Shown piece by piece: positions 34,755-44,546 of a stretch of 64,000 nt of DNA (position 1 is its first letter; every line of letters starts with the position of its first letter). The notes under the pieces were generated by a model that saw nothing but the letters and a program-made list of their open reading frames with translations, was not told the DNA's origin and ran no database searches. A program made the position numbers and the translations under genes. Source of the DNA: BMS3ABIN04 sp964553325 (GTDB lineage Bacteria; Bacteroidota; Ignavibacteria; Ignavibacteriales; Melioribacteraceae); contig CAZKKI010000014.1 of assembly GCA_964553325.1 (NCBI GenBank), positions 8,812 to 72,811 of the forward strand, in the 5' to 3' direction.

Positions 34755-34779
34755 TTCTTATTATTCGAAAGTTTGTCAA

Positions 34780-36954
34780 TTACACAAGTTTCAGATTTGC
34801 AAATTTGGTGAGCAAGGTTTTTCTTCCTACATTTTCAAAATCAACCGTTACCTTTTGCATATCGCCGTTACCGACAATCTGCAAAATTTTTCCGCGACCG
34901 AAAATATCGTGAACCACTTTACTACCGACACGTAACGATCTTCTTTCTTGGTTAAAATCGTCGAAACTTTCTTGATAAAATTCATCGTAGTACGATGCCT
35001 TTTTCCTTCCGCCTTTTCTCGAACCTGCTTTGTTCAATTCCGTAAAGGTTTCCGGGCTCAATTCTTCAAGAAATCTCGATTTGCTTTGATATGCGACCTC
35101 GCCGAATCTGTAACGGGAACGTGCGTAAGTAATAAATACTTTTTCTTGAGCCCTTGTAATTGCAACATAAAACAATCTTCTTTCTTCGTCTATCTTCGAA
35201 TCGGAATCGAATTTAGGATTTAACGGGAATATATCTTCTTCGCAACCGGTAATAAAAACAACGGGAAATTCCAGACCCTTGGCAGCGTGAATCGTCATCA
35301 AGGTAACTTTGTTTTCTTTCTCGTCATACTGATCGGCTCCGCTTAACAGCGACACTTCGGCTAGGAAGTCGTGAATCGTTGCGCCTTTGTTTTCTTTGGC
35401 AAATTGTTGAATTGCGGCAAGCAGCTCTTGCACGTTTTCATATCTTTGAAGAGATTCGGGAGTATTTTCCTCTTTGTACATTCTTAAAATTCCCAACTCA
35501 TCTACCAAAGCGGCCATCAACTCGGGTAACGATAATTTATCTTTCAATTCGATATACTTATTCAACAACAGTTTAAATTGTTTTACGTTTTTTTGAATTC
35601 TTTCCTTCACTTCGATAACCTCGAAAACGCGAGCCATCGTAGTGAACAAATTAATATTTAACTTGCGGGAAAATGCAATCATTTTACTTATTGAAGTATT
35701 CCCGATTCCGCGTTGCGGAAAGTTCATAATCCGCAACAAACTTTCTTCGTCGTCTTGATTTGCCAAAACACGAAGATAAGCGATCAAATCCTTAATTTCT
35801 TTTCTTCTGTAGAATTCCACGCCACCAATAATTTGATAGGGAATTTTTTCTCTGCGAAGAGCTTCTTCCAATGCTCTCGATTGAGAGTTAATTCTGTACA
35901 GAATGGCAATATCGTTAAAGGAAATTTTGCGCGAAGAAACTTCTTTTTTGATTTGTTTTGCAATCTGAAACGCCTCGTCTTTCTCGTCGGTGCAACGGAT
36001 AATAGTTAATTGCTCGCCGTCGTTGTTGTTCGTCCACAATGTTTTCTTTATCTGATCCGCATTATTTTTAATAACGGAATCGGCTGCGGCAAGAATGGTT
36101 TTCGTCGATCTGTAATTTTGCTCTAGTCTGAATATTTTTGCTTTCGGAAAATCTTTTTGAAATTCAAGCATGTTACGAATATCGGCACCGCGCCAACCGT
36201 AAATACTTTGTGCGTCATCACCCACAACGCACAATTTAATGCGTGAAGTGGTGAATAACTTTAACAATTCATATTGAGCTCTGTTCGTATCTTGAAATTC
36301 ATCGACCAAAATGAATTTGAATTGTTTACGATATTTTTGCAAAATTCTTAAATGGTTATTAAACAGTTCAATCGGTTTAAGAAGCAAATCATCGAAATCC
36401 ATCGAGTTGTTCTCTTTCAACTTTTTATTGTAAGCCGAAAATATTTCACCGATTTTCTTTTCAACCGGGGTTTGTGCAATGTGACTTAAATATTCTTCCG
36501 GCGTAATCATCTGATTTTTAAGATAGCTGATTTTATGTTGAACACCGGAAGCGGTTAATGATTCGTGATCGATATTGTATTCTTGCATTATGTTGTTTAC
36601 CAAAGATACCGAGTCGTCTCTGTCGTAAATGGAAAAATTCGAATCGTATCCCAACTTAGCCGCTTCGGCTCTTAAAATTCTTGCGAAAATGGAATGAAAA
36701 GTTCCCATCCACAAATTATTGGCTTTTGCGCCGATTAATTTTTTAATTCTCTCCTTCATTTCCTGGGCGGCTTTGTTGGTAAAAGTCAAAGCCAAAATAG
36801 ACGAAGGTTCGTATCCTTTATCAATTAAGTAAGCGATTTTGTAGGTTAACACTCTGGTTTTACCGGAACCAGCACCGGCTACAATCATCGAAGGTCCGTT
36901 TATGTACTCAACAGCTTCTCTTTGTTCTTCGTTTAATGCATTTTTAAGATTCAC
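34780..36954 (-). CDS. ATP-dependent DNA helicase, PcrA/UvrD family
   Basis: 3'-5' SF1 helicase for nucleotide-excision and mismatch repair, 724 residues. Q motif and Walker A: LNEEQREAV then MIVAGAGSGKTRVLT; Walker B/motif II LVDEFQDTN; SIYGWRGADIRN; motif IV LEQNYRSTKTIL; VTLMTIHAAKGLEFPVVFITG (motif V) and RRLFYVAITRAQEKVFI (motif VI). The C-terminal tail ends VTVDFENVGRKTLLTKFANLKLV, typical of PcrA. I use GTG at 36954, with AGAGG upstream; the frame extends a further 27 codons without support. Naming between PcrA and UvrD is open. Confidence 0.93.
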   Translation of the reverse strand: MNLKNALNEEQREAVEYINGPSMIVAGAGSGKTRVLTYKIAYLIDKGYEPSSILALTFTNKAAQEMKERIKKLIGAKANNLWMGTFHSIFARILRAEAAKLGYDSNFSIYDRDDSVSLVNNIMQEYNIDHESLTASGVQHKISYLKNQMITPEEYLSHIAQTPVEKKIGEIFSAYNKKLKENNSMDFDDLLLKPIELFNNHLRILQKYRKQFKFILVDEFQDTNRAQYELLKLFTTSRIKLCVVGDDAQSIYGWRGADIRNMLEFQKDFPKAKIFRLEQNYRSTKTILAAADSVIKNNADQIKKTLWTNNNDGEQLTIIRCTDEKDEAFQIAKQIKKEVSSRKISFNDIAILYRINSQSRALEEALRREKIPYQIIGGVEFYRRKEIKDLIAYLRVLANQDDEESLLRIMNFPQRGIGNTSISKMIAFSRKLNINLFTTMARVFEVIEVKERIQKNVKQFKLLLNKYIELKDKLSLPELMAALVDELGILRMYKEENTPESLQRYENVQELLAAIQQFAKENKGATIHDFLAEVSLLSGADQYDEKENKVTLMTIHAAKGLEFPVVFITGCEEDIFPLNPKFDSDSKIDEERRLFYVAITRAQEKVFITYARSRYRFGEVAYQSKSRFLEELSPETFTELNKAGSRKGGRKKASYYDEFYQESFDDFNQERRSLRVGSKVVHDIFGRGKILQIVGNGDMQKVTVDFENVGRKTLLTKFANLKLV

Positions 36955-37172
36955 TGAAACACCTCTATTTTTTTGGAAGTGCAAAAATAATAATAAAGGC
37001 TCCGATTTCCAAAATTTATACGAAAAAATCACCATTTTGTTTCATTCTGATACTTATTTGTCGCTAATTTTATACAATACGATGACATTTTATACTACAA
37101 ATCGAAAGAATTGCCCCACAAACGGGATTATTAATTTTTTTTAATATTTTACATTCATAAAAGATTTTAAGG

Positions 37173-37180
37173 TATATTTG
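37173..37180 (+). promoter_or_regulatory. -7 promoter box of the multihaem cytochrome gene
   Basis: TATATTTG, exact TAnnTTTG, 67 bases before the ATG. The 211-base gap has no other recognised element. Confidence 0.55.
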
Positions 37181-37246
37181 TATTATTTTCATGCCGGATG
37201 TTCGGGAAGCGTAATTTGATTTAACGAATAATTTACGAGGTGAAAA

Positions 37247-38761
37247 ATGAAATTCTCGTTACCCCAATCAACCAAAAATTGGATGACGTTAATCGGTGCA
37301 ACAATTTCATTGATAGCTTTATTTTTAATTTTTTTCCTTTTCGTGGTATCGGTAATTTTTAATCAAGGCGGTTCTTACATCGGACTTGTAATGTACATAA
37401 TTTTGCCGGCTTTTCTTATTGTAGGTTTGATTTTAATCCCCGTCGGTATGCTGACGTACAACCTGAAAATCCAAAGATTGGGAATAACAAAGGACAAAAA
37501 GCTCCCGGTAATAGATTTTAACATCGTACAACACAGAAACGCTTTTATGATTTTTGCTATAGGTACCGTACTTTTTCTGTTTGTTTCCGCCGTGGGAAGT
37601 TACGAAGCGTTTCATTACACCGAATCTGTTGAATTTTGCGGTACTATTTGCCATGAAGTTATGACACCCGAATACACGGCTTATCAAAATTCACCCCATG
37701 CAAGAGTAAAATGCGTCGAATGCCATGTCGGTTCGGGAGCCGATTGGTACGTCCGTTCGAAACTTTCGGGATTACGCCAAGTTTATAAAACCGTAATTAA
37801 CGATATTCCCCGACCGATAAAAACGCCGATAAAAAACTTGCGACCGGCAAAGGAAACATGCCGAAGATGTCACTGGCCGGAAAAATTTTACGCTCGGACT
37901 TTACGACTCAACCGTCATTATCTCAGAAACGAAGAAAACTCTGAATGGGATATCAGTCTAATTATGAAAGTCGGCTCTGAATTCAGTGCTTTGGGTTTAA
38001 GCGAAGGAATTCACTGGCATATAAATCCTAACGTGTTAATCGAATATGCCGCAACGGATTATGCCCGTAAAGAAATTCCTTGGGTAAAATATACTGACTT
38101 GAAAACGGGAAAAGAAACGGTTTTTGTTTCGGAAGATAATCCTATCGAAGGAAGTGAACTCGATACATTGGAAATAAGAACAGTGGATTGCATGGACTGC
38201 CATAACCGTCCGTCGCACAAATACAATCCGCCCGAATATTTTATTAACGATGCGATAACCGCCGGAAATATTTCAAAGGAATTACCAGAAATAAAAAATA
38301 TTGCGTTCGAAGTCTGCACGGAAGAGTATCGAACAACCGAAGAAGCAATGAAAAATATTGAAGAAAAAATATATGAATTTTACGAAGAAAATTATCCGGA
38401 AGTGATTGAAGAAAAAACCGATTTGCTAGAAAGTTCGATCGATGCCCTGCAAAAAATTTTCCGTCAAAATGTTTTTCCCGAAATGAACGTACGCTGGGAT
38501 AAATATCCTATTAACATCGGTCATACCAAATCGATGGGATGTTTCCGGTGCCACGACGATAATCATTTTTCGGAAGAAGGAGAAGTTATTTCGATGGATT
38601 GTAATTTATGCCACTCTATAATAGCGCAAGGAAATCCCGAAAATCTGCAACTCACAACTATCGATAGTTCTCTTACGTTCATCCATCCCGGCGATGAAGT
38701 CGATGAAGAGGATTGGCGGGATGAATTTTGTTCCGAATGCCACGAAGGCGACGGACCGTAA
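37247..38761 (+). CDS. Membrane multihaem cytochrome c, NapC/NirT-related
   Basis: 504 residues. Three membrane helices (about 13-37, 47-70, 98-118), then a periplasmic haem domain. Canonical CxxCH sites are at 156-160, 205-209, 315-319, 432-436, 452-456 and 495-499. An extra first motif, CGTICH at 131-136, is CX3CH and is followed by EVM, resembling the CxxCHxM haem 1 of NapC/NrfH quinol dehydrogenases with one inserted residue. So seven haems are possible. It should take electrons from menaquinol and pass them to periplasmic acceptors; no reductase partner is next to it. A 3-base gap separates it from the convergent mutL. Confidence 0.85.
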   Translation: MKFSLPQSTKNWMTLIGATISLIALFLIFFLFVVSVIFNQGGSYIGLVMYIILPAFLIVGLILIPVGMLTYNLKIQRLGITKDKKLPVIDFNIVQHRNAFMIFAIGTVLFLFVSAVGSYEAFHYTESVEFCGTICHEVMTPEYTAYQNSPHARVKCVECHVGSGADWYVRSKLSGLRQVYKTVINDIPRPIKTPIKNLRPAKETCRRCHWPEKFYARTLRLNRHYLRNEENSEWDISLIMKVGSEFSALGLSEGIHWHINPNVLIEYAATDYARKEIPWVKYTDLKTGKETVFVSEDNPIEGSELDTLEIRTVDCMDCHNRPSHKYNPPEYFINDAITAGNISKELPEIKNIAFEVCTEEYRTTEEAMKNIEEKIYEFYEENYPEVIEEKTDLLESSIDALQKIFRQNVFPEMNVRWDKYPINIGHTKSMGCFRCHDDNHFSEEGEVISMDCNLCHSIIAQGNPENLQLTTIDSSLTFIHPGDEVDEEDWRDEFCSECHEGDGP

Positions 38762-38764
38762 AAT

Positions 38765-40630
38765 TTACGTTCGACCGAAACGCTTATCGAATTCTTCGAG
38801 CGGAATTTTAATTACAATCGGTCTGCCGTGCGGACATACATAAGGCATCGAAGTTGCAAAAAGTTGATCGACCAGCAAACGCATTTCGTCTTGAGAAAGT
38901 CTGTCGCCCGCTTTTATAGCCGCTTTGCATGCAAAGGAAGCGGCAAGATTATCGCGTGTTTCAAGTTTTTTCTCCCGCTGGTTTTTTCTATATTCGGTTA
39001 AAATATCCAATAAAGTATCTACTTCCGTGCCTACTTTCACATCGGGCGGAACACCGTCAATTACCAACGTGTTTTTTCCGAAAAATTTCAGTTCGAATCC
39101 CAATCTGGTTAAATACGGTTCGATTTCTTTTACCAACTCGAAATCCGCTTTATCGAGTTGAATTGTTTGGGAAAAAAGCAATTGTTGTGCAAACGGCAAA
39201 TTTGCTTCGAACGATTTAAGAGCTTTCTCGTACAAAATTCTTTCATGAGCTACATGCTGATCGATTATCATCAAACCGCTTTTGATTTGAGTTAAAATAT
39301 ATTTGTTATGAAGCGATACGAGAAACGGCGAATCTGGTTTCCCAACGGTTTCGGCGGTTTCACTTGGCACGTGATACACTTCCGTATTTTTTTCCTCGAA
39401 AGGATGACTTACTTCCGTCTTCGGTGCGGCCGATTTGATTTCTTTATCCATCGAGCCGAACAGCATATCGATTTCATCTTCGGAGAAAATGCTTTCCCGT
39501 TTCTCCCTTTTGCGCGGTGCGGATTGAGTTAAAAACGCCGGTCTGTCTTCGAAGTCGTTTTTCTCTACTTTTCTGTTCTCGAATTTTAATTTATCTTTTT
39601 CATTTCTATCTTTATCGAAACTCATCGAAGGAGTAAGATCGAACAGACCGATACTTTTCTTGATAACGGAATTTACAAAAACGTAAATGTCTTTTTCGTC
39701 TTCAAACTTCACTTCCAATTTCGAAGGATGAATATTCACGTCGATACGGGAAGGATCGAGCGATAAAAACAAAACGAAAAACGGATAATCACCTTTTTCA
39801 AGCAAGTGTTCATAAGCGGAAAAAACCGCATGGTTTATGGATTTGTTCACTACAAATCTTTTATTAATGTAAAGATATTGTTCCCCCTTACTCTTTTTCA
39901 AATAAGTGGGTTTGGCAATATATCCGGTAAGACCCAAAAAATCCGTAATTTCTTTAACCTCAACAACAGCATCGAAAATATTATCGGCAAAAACTTGCAT
40001 CATACGGTCTTCGATTGTTCCCGCCGGAAAATCGAACTCAATTTCATCTTCAATGAACAGTTTGAATGAAATTCCCGGGTGCGGAATTGCCGACTTTTTG
40101 AAAGTTTCGATTATGTGTTTTAATTCCGTCGCATTCGATTTCATAAAATTTCTGCGTGCGGGTGTATTGTGAAACAAATTTTTAACGGAAATAGAAGTAC
40201 CGACGGGAAAACTTCCCTTTTCCTTGTAAATTTGGGATGTTTCGTCGTTTTTGATTAAAGTACCTAATTCGTCTTCTTTTCTTTTTGTTTTCAGTTCGAA
40301 CAAACTGACCGCCGCAATCGAACTTAAAGCTTCCCCTCGAAACCCGAAAGTGTTAATCGCTTCCAAATCTTTATAATCGGATATTTTGCTTGTTGCGTGC
40401 CTTTGGATACAAAGAACCGCATCGTCTTCACTCATTCCGATTCCGTCGTCCACAACTTGAATTAAAGACTTTCCGGCTCTTTTTATATAAACTTCAATGT
40501 TTTTCGCTCCCGCATCGATAGAATTTTCCATCAGCTCTTTCACAACTGAAGCAGGACGTTGAACCACTTCTCCAGCTGCAATTTTATTGGCTAAATTAGC
40601 CGGTAATATTTTAATCTTGTTCTTATTCAT
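38765..40630 (-). CDS. mutL: DNA mismatch repair protein MutL with endonuclease motif
   Basis: 621 residues. The N-terminal GHKL ATPase has KIAAGEVVQRPASVVKEL, NSIDAGA, VDDGIGM and GFRGEALSS. The C-terminal domain carries DQHVAHERILYE, a variant of the DQHA-x2-E-x4-E endonuclease motif, plus ACKAAIKAGDRL and CPHGRP zinc-site elements. So this is the nicking type of MutL found in bacteria without MutH. The start is the ATG at 40630 before MNKNKIKILP; an upstream extension is unsupported. It follows thyX and folA in a minus-strand operon, 37 bases after folA. Confidence 0.94.
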   Translation of the reverse strand: MNKNKIKILPANLANKIAAGEVVQRPASVVKELMENSIDAGAKNIEVYIKRAGKSLIQVVDDGIGMSEDDAVLCIQRHATSKISDYKDLEAINTFGFRGEALSSIAAVSLFELKTKRKEDELGTLIKNDETSQIYKEKGSFPVGTSISVKNLFHNTPARRNFMKSNATELKHIIETFKKSAIPHPGISFKLFIEDEIEFDFPAGTIEDRMMQVFADNIFDAVVEVKEITDFLGLTGYIAKPTYLKKSKGEQYLYINKRFVVNKSINHAVFSAYEHLLEKGDYPFFVLFLSLDPSRIDVNIHPSKLEVKFEDEKDIYVFVNSVIKKSIGLFDLTPSMSFDKDRNEKDKLKFENRKVEKNDFEDRPAFLTQSAPRKREKRESIFSEDEIDMLFGSMDKEIKSAAPKTEVSHPFEEKNTEVYHVPSETAETVGKPDSPFLVSLHNKYILTQIKSGLMIIDQHVAHERILYEKALKSFEANLPFAQQLLFSQTIQLDKADFELVKEIEPYLTRLGFELKFFGKNTLVIDGVPPDVKVGTEVDTLLDILTEYRKNQREKKLETRDNLAASFACKAAIKAGDRLSQDEMRLLVDQLFATSMPYVCPHGRPIVIKIPLEEFDKRFGRT

Positions 40631-40667
40631 AGCTTTGTTTTTTTGGATTGTAAAGATACGAAAATAT

Positions 40668-41150
40668 TTAAACTTCGTTCGGGGTGTACTCAAAAAGTGT
40701 GAAATCCCGGAATTCGCCTATTAATCGCTTTTTCCATTTTTCCGACCGTAGTTCGGGGAAAAATACGTTTCCGTCGTAGTTCCGCTTCATTTCGGAAATT
40801 AAAATTTTGTCGGCTAATCCGAGTGCTTGCTTAAATATTTCCGCTCCGCCTATAATAAAAACCTTATTGTATTTTTTTTTGTCGCAATATTCCAATGCAC
40901 CTTCAATCGAATCGAAGTAAATTAAATTTTGTTTATTGGATTTTTTACTTTTCGATATGATAATATTTAAACGCTTCTCAAGCGGATAACGGAGCGATTC
41001 AAAAGTCTTCCTTCCCATTATTACGGGAAAACCGACGGTTGTTTTTTTGAAGAACGACAATTCTTCTTTCGAATGCCACGGTAATTTTCCGTCTTTGCCG
41101 ATAACTTTATTTTTAGATACCGCGGCAATAATTATCTTTTCCAAATTCAA
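40668..41150 (-). CDS. folA: Dihydrofolate reductase
   Basis: Reduces dihydrofolate to tetrahydrofolate with NADPH. 160 residues. Motifs: IIIAAVSKNKVIGKDGKLPWHSKEELSFFK (N-terminus with the Pro-Trp substrate loop), GFPVIMGRKTFES, and KVFIIGGAEIFKQAL for NADPH. It lies 19 bases after thyX and before mutL. Such a gene alongside ThyX is less common, since ThyX does not make dihydrofolate. Confidence 0.93.
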   Translation of the reverse strand: MNLEKIIIAAVSKNKVIGKDGKLPWHSKEELSFFKKTTVGFPVIMGRKTFESLRYPLEKRLNIIISKSKKSNKQNLIYFDSIEGALEYCDKKKYNKVFIIGGAEIFKQALGLADKILISEMKRNYDGNVFFPELRSEKWKKRLIGEFRDFTLFEYTPNEV

Positions 41151-41169
41151 TTTACCGGATATTAAAAAT

Positions 41170-42090
41170 TCACCAAGGTTTGCGGAGTCCCAGCATTTCC
41201 AATTTTTCTTCCATTTCCATACGTTCGAGATTTTTTAAAAGTTTTCCGTCCTTCATTTTCAACCAACCGGCGTTTTCGGCTGTTTCCAAAACCGCTTTCT
41301 GGTTCGATGCGATTAAGTTTTTTATTATGTCGAGTTCGATAGCGGAAAATTTTTGCGCGTTCATTTCGTAATCGAGGAAGGCTTCCCATGTAAATGGAAC
41401 CCACTTGGCAACTATTTGGTGACCTATTATTTCTGCATATTTTCTTATTTCGAGCTGAGCGTTTTTTTCCATTCTCAAGCGTAAGAAATGCAACAGGTTA
41501 TGCAAATCGATTTTCCAATACGCTTCGGTGTAAGTGGACAAAGGTAAATCTTTTCTTGCTTGTTCCCTTGCAACGCCCAAATCAATCCGTTTTTGGTAAG
41601 TCTCGCGGGCTAAAGTTTGAAGTTTCCTTTCCTCTTCCGATAATTTCTCGCCCGTTTCAATATCGAAGTAACCCGCGCTGCCTTGTTTGTTATCTTTCGA
41701 TTGCATTCGCCATTCGTCCGGTTTGGTTGTTTGCGCCGAATCTATAGCAATCGAGTAACGAGTCGAATATTCGTTTACGTTTGCAGTTCTGTGTCTAATC
41801 CATTGCCTCCAGGCGTCCATAGGAATTCGGATGTGGAATTTTATTTCGCACATTTCGAACGGGGTTGTATGTTTGTGTCTCATTAAATATCTGATCAACC
41901 CTCTATCTTGCCGGAGTTTTTTCGTTCCTTTGCCGTACGAAACCCTTGCCGCTTGCACAACGGATTGGTCGGAGCCCATATAGTCGATTACGCGAATGAA
42001 CCCGTCGTCGAGCACCTTGAAAGGTTTTCCGAGAATCTCGTCGAGTCCGGGGACTTTAATTTGTTCCAGTTTTTCAAATTCTTCGGTCAT
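41170..42090 (-). CDS. thyX: Flavin-dependent thymidylate synthase
   Basis: Methylates dUMP using methylenetetrahydrofolate, FAD and NADPH. 306 residues. The signature RHR-x7-S is seen as RHRTANVNEYS, following MDAWRQWI; further conserved elements are FEMCEIKFHIRIP, YSIAIDSAQ and the helical C-terminal half with LLHFLRLRMEKNAQLEIRKYA. First gene of the thyX-folA-mutL operon. Confidence 0.95.
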   Translation of the reverse strand: MTEEFEKLEQIKVPGLDEILGKPFKVLDDGFIRVIDYMGSDQSVVQAARVSYGKGTKKLRQDRGLIRYLMRHKHTTPFEMCEIKFHIRIPMDAWRQWIRHRTANVNEYSTRYSIAIDSAQTTKPDEWRMQSKDNKQGSAGYFDIETGEKLSEEERKLQTLARETYQKRIDLGVAREQARKDLPLSTYTEAYWKIDLHNLLHFLRLRMEKNAQLEIRKYAEIIGHQIVAKWVPFTWEAFLDYEMNAQKFSAIELDIIKNLIASNQKAVLETAENAGWLKMKDGKLLKNLERMEMEEKLEMLGLRKPW

Positions 42091-42319
42091 GAAAATATCC
42101 TTTTATAAATTTATTTTCTTAAAATCAAAAAACAATATTAAACCGAACAAATCTGAAAAGCAAATCGATTTTAAATCCGTTGTGTTTTCGAAAAGAAAAA
42201 GATTCTTGGTGGGATAAAATTTACAATTAAAATCTGACCCCGATAACCCATTTTATTTTTCATTTTTATATATTTACACCCAACATTTACTTCTTTCCCA
42301 ATCTAAAACGGAGTAAAAA

Positions 42320-43594
42320 ATGTCCACACCTATTTTCATCTTTGAAGATCAAGCAGTAGAAAACCTTCATCCTTTGACTTACACCCGTCCCGTTTACGAT
42401 TTACGTTGCGGTATTCTTACGTTAAAGGAGAAGGTAGAAAAATACTTTCCGCAAAGTGAAATTTATTTGCACACGCGGGAATATTTAATTGACAGCGTAA
42501 AACAAAATTTCCCCGGGAACAAAGTTAATACCGTTCCGGAAAATTCCGGCGAAACGGTTTTCATTAACGGAAGGGTTATTGTCGATTCCGCTTTGGTAAA
42601 TCAATTGAATTTTGAAGACGGTGATTCGGCTTACTATTCGAAAGAAGAACTTGTTGCAGCCAAAATCAGCGGTGAAAAATTAGCGGAATTAAAAAATAAT
42701 TTTCAGGATGTGATTGCTTATCTGAAATCGTTGGATTTGCCGAAGAAAGAAATCGACGCAACGATAGTTAAATATCCGTGGAACCTTGTTCACATCAACG
42801 GCGCCGAATTGGTTAAGGATTTCGAACTTTTAACAAAAAGTGTTTCGAAAAAAATTAACGGAAAAATATACGACGGCGTGAATATGGTCGAACCGGATAA
42901 TATTTTCATAGGCGAAGGAAGCAAAATAAAACCGGGCGTTGTGCTGGATGCCGAAGGCGGTCCGATTTACATCGGTAACAACGTTACGGTTTTCCCGAAT
43001 TCGGTTATCGAAGGTCCGTGTTACATCGGAGACGGTTCGAAAATTAAAGTTGGTGCAAAAATTTACGAGAACACAAGTATCGGTCCCGTGTGTAAAGTCG
43101 GCGGCGAAGTCGAGGAATCGATTATCCATTCTTATTCGAACAAACAACACGACGGATTTTTGGGTCACGCTTATCTCGGTTGCTGGGTTAATCTTGGTGC
43201 CGATACAAACAACAGCGACTTAAAAAACAATTACGGAAATGTAAAAGTATTCATAAACGATAAACAAATTGACAGCGGAAGTATGTTCGTCGGCTTAACA
43301 ATGGGCGACCATTCCAAGTCGGGCATAAACACAATGTTCAATACCGGTACCGTCGTCGGTGTTGGATGTAATGTTTTCGGTGCCGATTTTCCCCCGAAAT
43401 ATATTCCCTCTTTCTCTTGGGGCGGAAGCGAATCGCTTACAACTTACAAACTCGATAAATGCATGGAAGTTGCCAAACGGGTAATGGCTAGGCGCGACGT
43501 CGAGTTCACCGAAGCCGACGAAAAAATATTTAAAACCGTATTCGAATTAACCAAAGGCGAAAGAGCTTTACGCGAATTTCCCGAAGAAGTATAA
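42320..43594 (+). CDS. GlmU-like sugar nucleotidyltransferase with left-handed beta-helix
   Basis: 424 residues. The N-terminal half (FIFEDQAVENLHPLTYTRPVYDLRCGI) replaces the usual nucleotidyltransferase start; no clear GxGTRM motif is present, so catalysis there is uncertain. From about 200 a hexapeptide (LbH) repeat domain follows: IKPGVVLDAEGGPIYIGNN, VFPNSVIEGPCYIGDGSKI, and DGFLGHAYLGCWVNLGA, typical of acyl- or acetyltransferases. It belongs to the so-called GlmU-family proteins of Bacteroidota. Coupled 14 bases upstream of nagB, which points to amino-sugar phosphate metabolism. Confidence 0.8.
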   Translation: MSTPIFIFEDQAVENLHPLTYTRPVYDLRCGILTLKEKVEKYFPQSEIYLHTREYLIDSVKQNFPGNKVNTVPENSGETVFINGRVIVDSALVNQLNFEDGDSAYYSKEELVAAKISGEKLAELKNNFQDVIAYLKSLDLPKKEIDATIVKYPWNLVHINGAELVKDFELLTKSVSKKINGKIYDGVNMVEPDNIFIGEGSKIKPGVVLDAEGGPIYIGNNVTVFPNSVIEGPCYIGDGSKIKVGAKIYENTSIGPVCKVGGEVEESIIHSYSNKQHDGFLGHAYLGCWVNLGADTNNSDLKNNYGNVKVFINDKQIDSGSMFVGLTMGDHSKSGINTMFNTGTVVGVGCNVFGADFPPKYIPSFSWGGSESLTTYKLDKCMEVAKRVMARRDVEFTEADEKIFKTVFELTKGERALREFPEEV

Positions 43595-43608
43595 ACAAGG
43601 AGGAAGAA

Positions 43609-44421
43609 ATGAGATTAATTATCCAACCTAATTACGATTTGGTTTCAAAATGGGCGGCTTACCACGTTGCCAAAAGAATTAAACAATTCAAACCTACCGC
43701 TAAAAAACCTTTTGTTTTGGGACTGCCCACAGGTTCCTCGCCTCTCGGTATGTATAAAGAACTAATTAAACTCAACAAGAAGAAAGTTGTTTCTTTTAAG
43801 AATGTAGTAACGTTTAACATGGACGAGTATGTAGGCATTCCCGAAGATCATCCTCAAAGTTATCATTATTTTATGTGGCACAATTTCTTTAACCATATCG
43901 ATATTCAAAAGAAAAACGTGAATATATTAAATGGTAACGCGAAAGATCTTCATAAAGAATGTGAAAATTACGAAAAGAAAATAGCTAAATACGGAGGAAT
44001 AAATCTCTTTGTCGGCGGAATTGGACCTGACGGACACATTGCTTTCAACGAACCGGGTTCATCTTTGGGTTCAAGAACACGTGTAAAAACTTTAACGAAG
44101 GATACGATTATCGCTAATTCGAGATTTTTCGACGGTGATATTAACAAAGTGCCCAAAACCGCATTGACCGTTGGAGTTAAAACGGTTATGGATGCCGACG
44201 AAGTAATGATTATAATCTCCGGGCATTCAAAAGCAAGGGCTTTGCAAAAAGTTGTGGAAGAAGGTGTAAACCATATGTGGACGGTAAGCGCTTTGCAATT
44301 ACATCCGAAAGGAATAATCGTCTGCGACGACGATTCGACTTATGAATTGAAAGTTGGAACGGTTCAATACTTTAAAGACATCGAGGCATCTCACCTCGAT
44401 CCGAAAACATTATTAAAGTAA
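43609..44421 (+). CDS. nagB: Glucosamine-6-phosphate deaminase
   Basis: Converts glucosamine 6-phosphate to fructose 6-phosphate and ammonia. 270 residues. Motifs: LGLPTGSSPLGMYKEL, TFNMDEYVGIPEDHPQSYHYFMW, FVGGIGPDGHIAFNEPGSSLGSRTR and ISGHSKARALQKV. AAGGAGGAA precedes the ATG. Sits between the GlmU-like gene and two transporters; a hairpin follows. Length and motifs are those of classical NagB. Confidence 0.94.
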   Translation: MRLIIQPNYDLVSKWAAYHVAKRIKQFKPTAKKPFVLGLPTGSSPLGMYKELIKLNKKKVVSFKNVVTFNMDEYVGIPEDHPQSYHYFMWHNFFNHIDIQKKNVNILNGNAKDLHKECENYEKKIAKYGGINLFVGGIGPDGHIAFNEPGSSLGSRTRVKTLTKDTIIANSRFFDGDINKVPKTALTVGVKTVMDADEVMIIISGHSKARALQKVVEEGVNHMWTVSALQLHPKGIIVCDDDSTYELKVGTVQYFKDIEASHLDPKTLLK

Positions 44422-44430
44422 TTTGTTTCG

Positions 44431-44460
44431 CGTGCGGCGGGAATTAACTCCCGTTGCACG
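44431..44460 (+). terminator. Hairpin after nagB
   Basis: CGTGCGGCGGGA pairs with TCCCGTTGCACG (two G-U pairs) over a 6-base loop. The following stretch is ATATTTAATTT, so termination may be partial. Gap 44422-44800 otherwise holds the heptamer array. Confidence 0.6.
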
Positions 44461-44546
44461 ATATTTAATTTAACCTTGCTTCAAATTTTTTATGATTTTC
44501 TTTCCTTAAGTTTTTATACAAATTCCAAATGATTAATAACGGAGAC

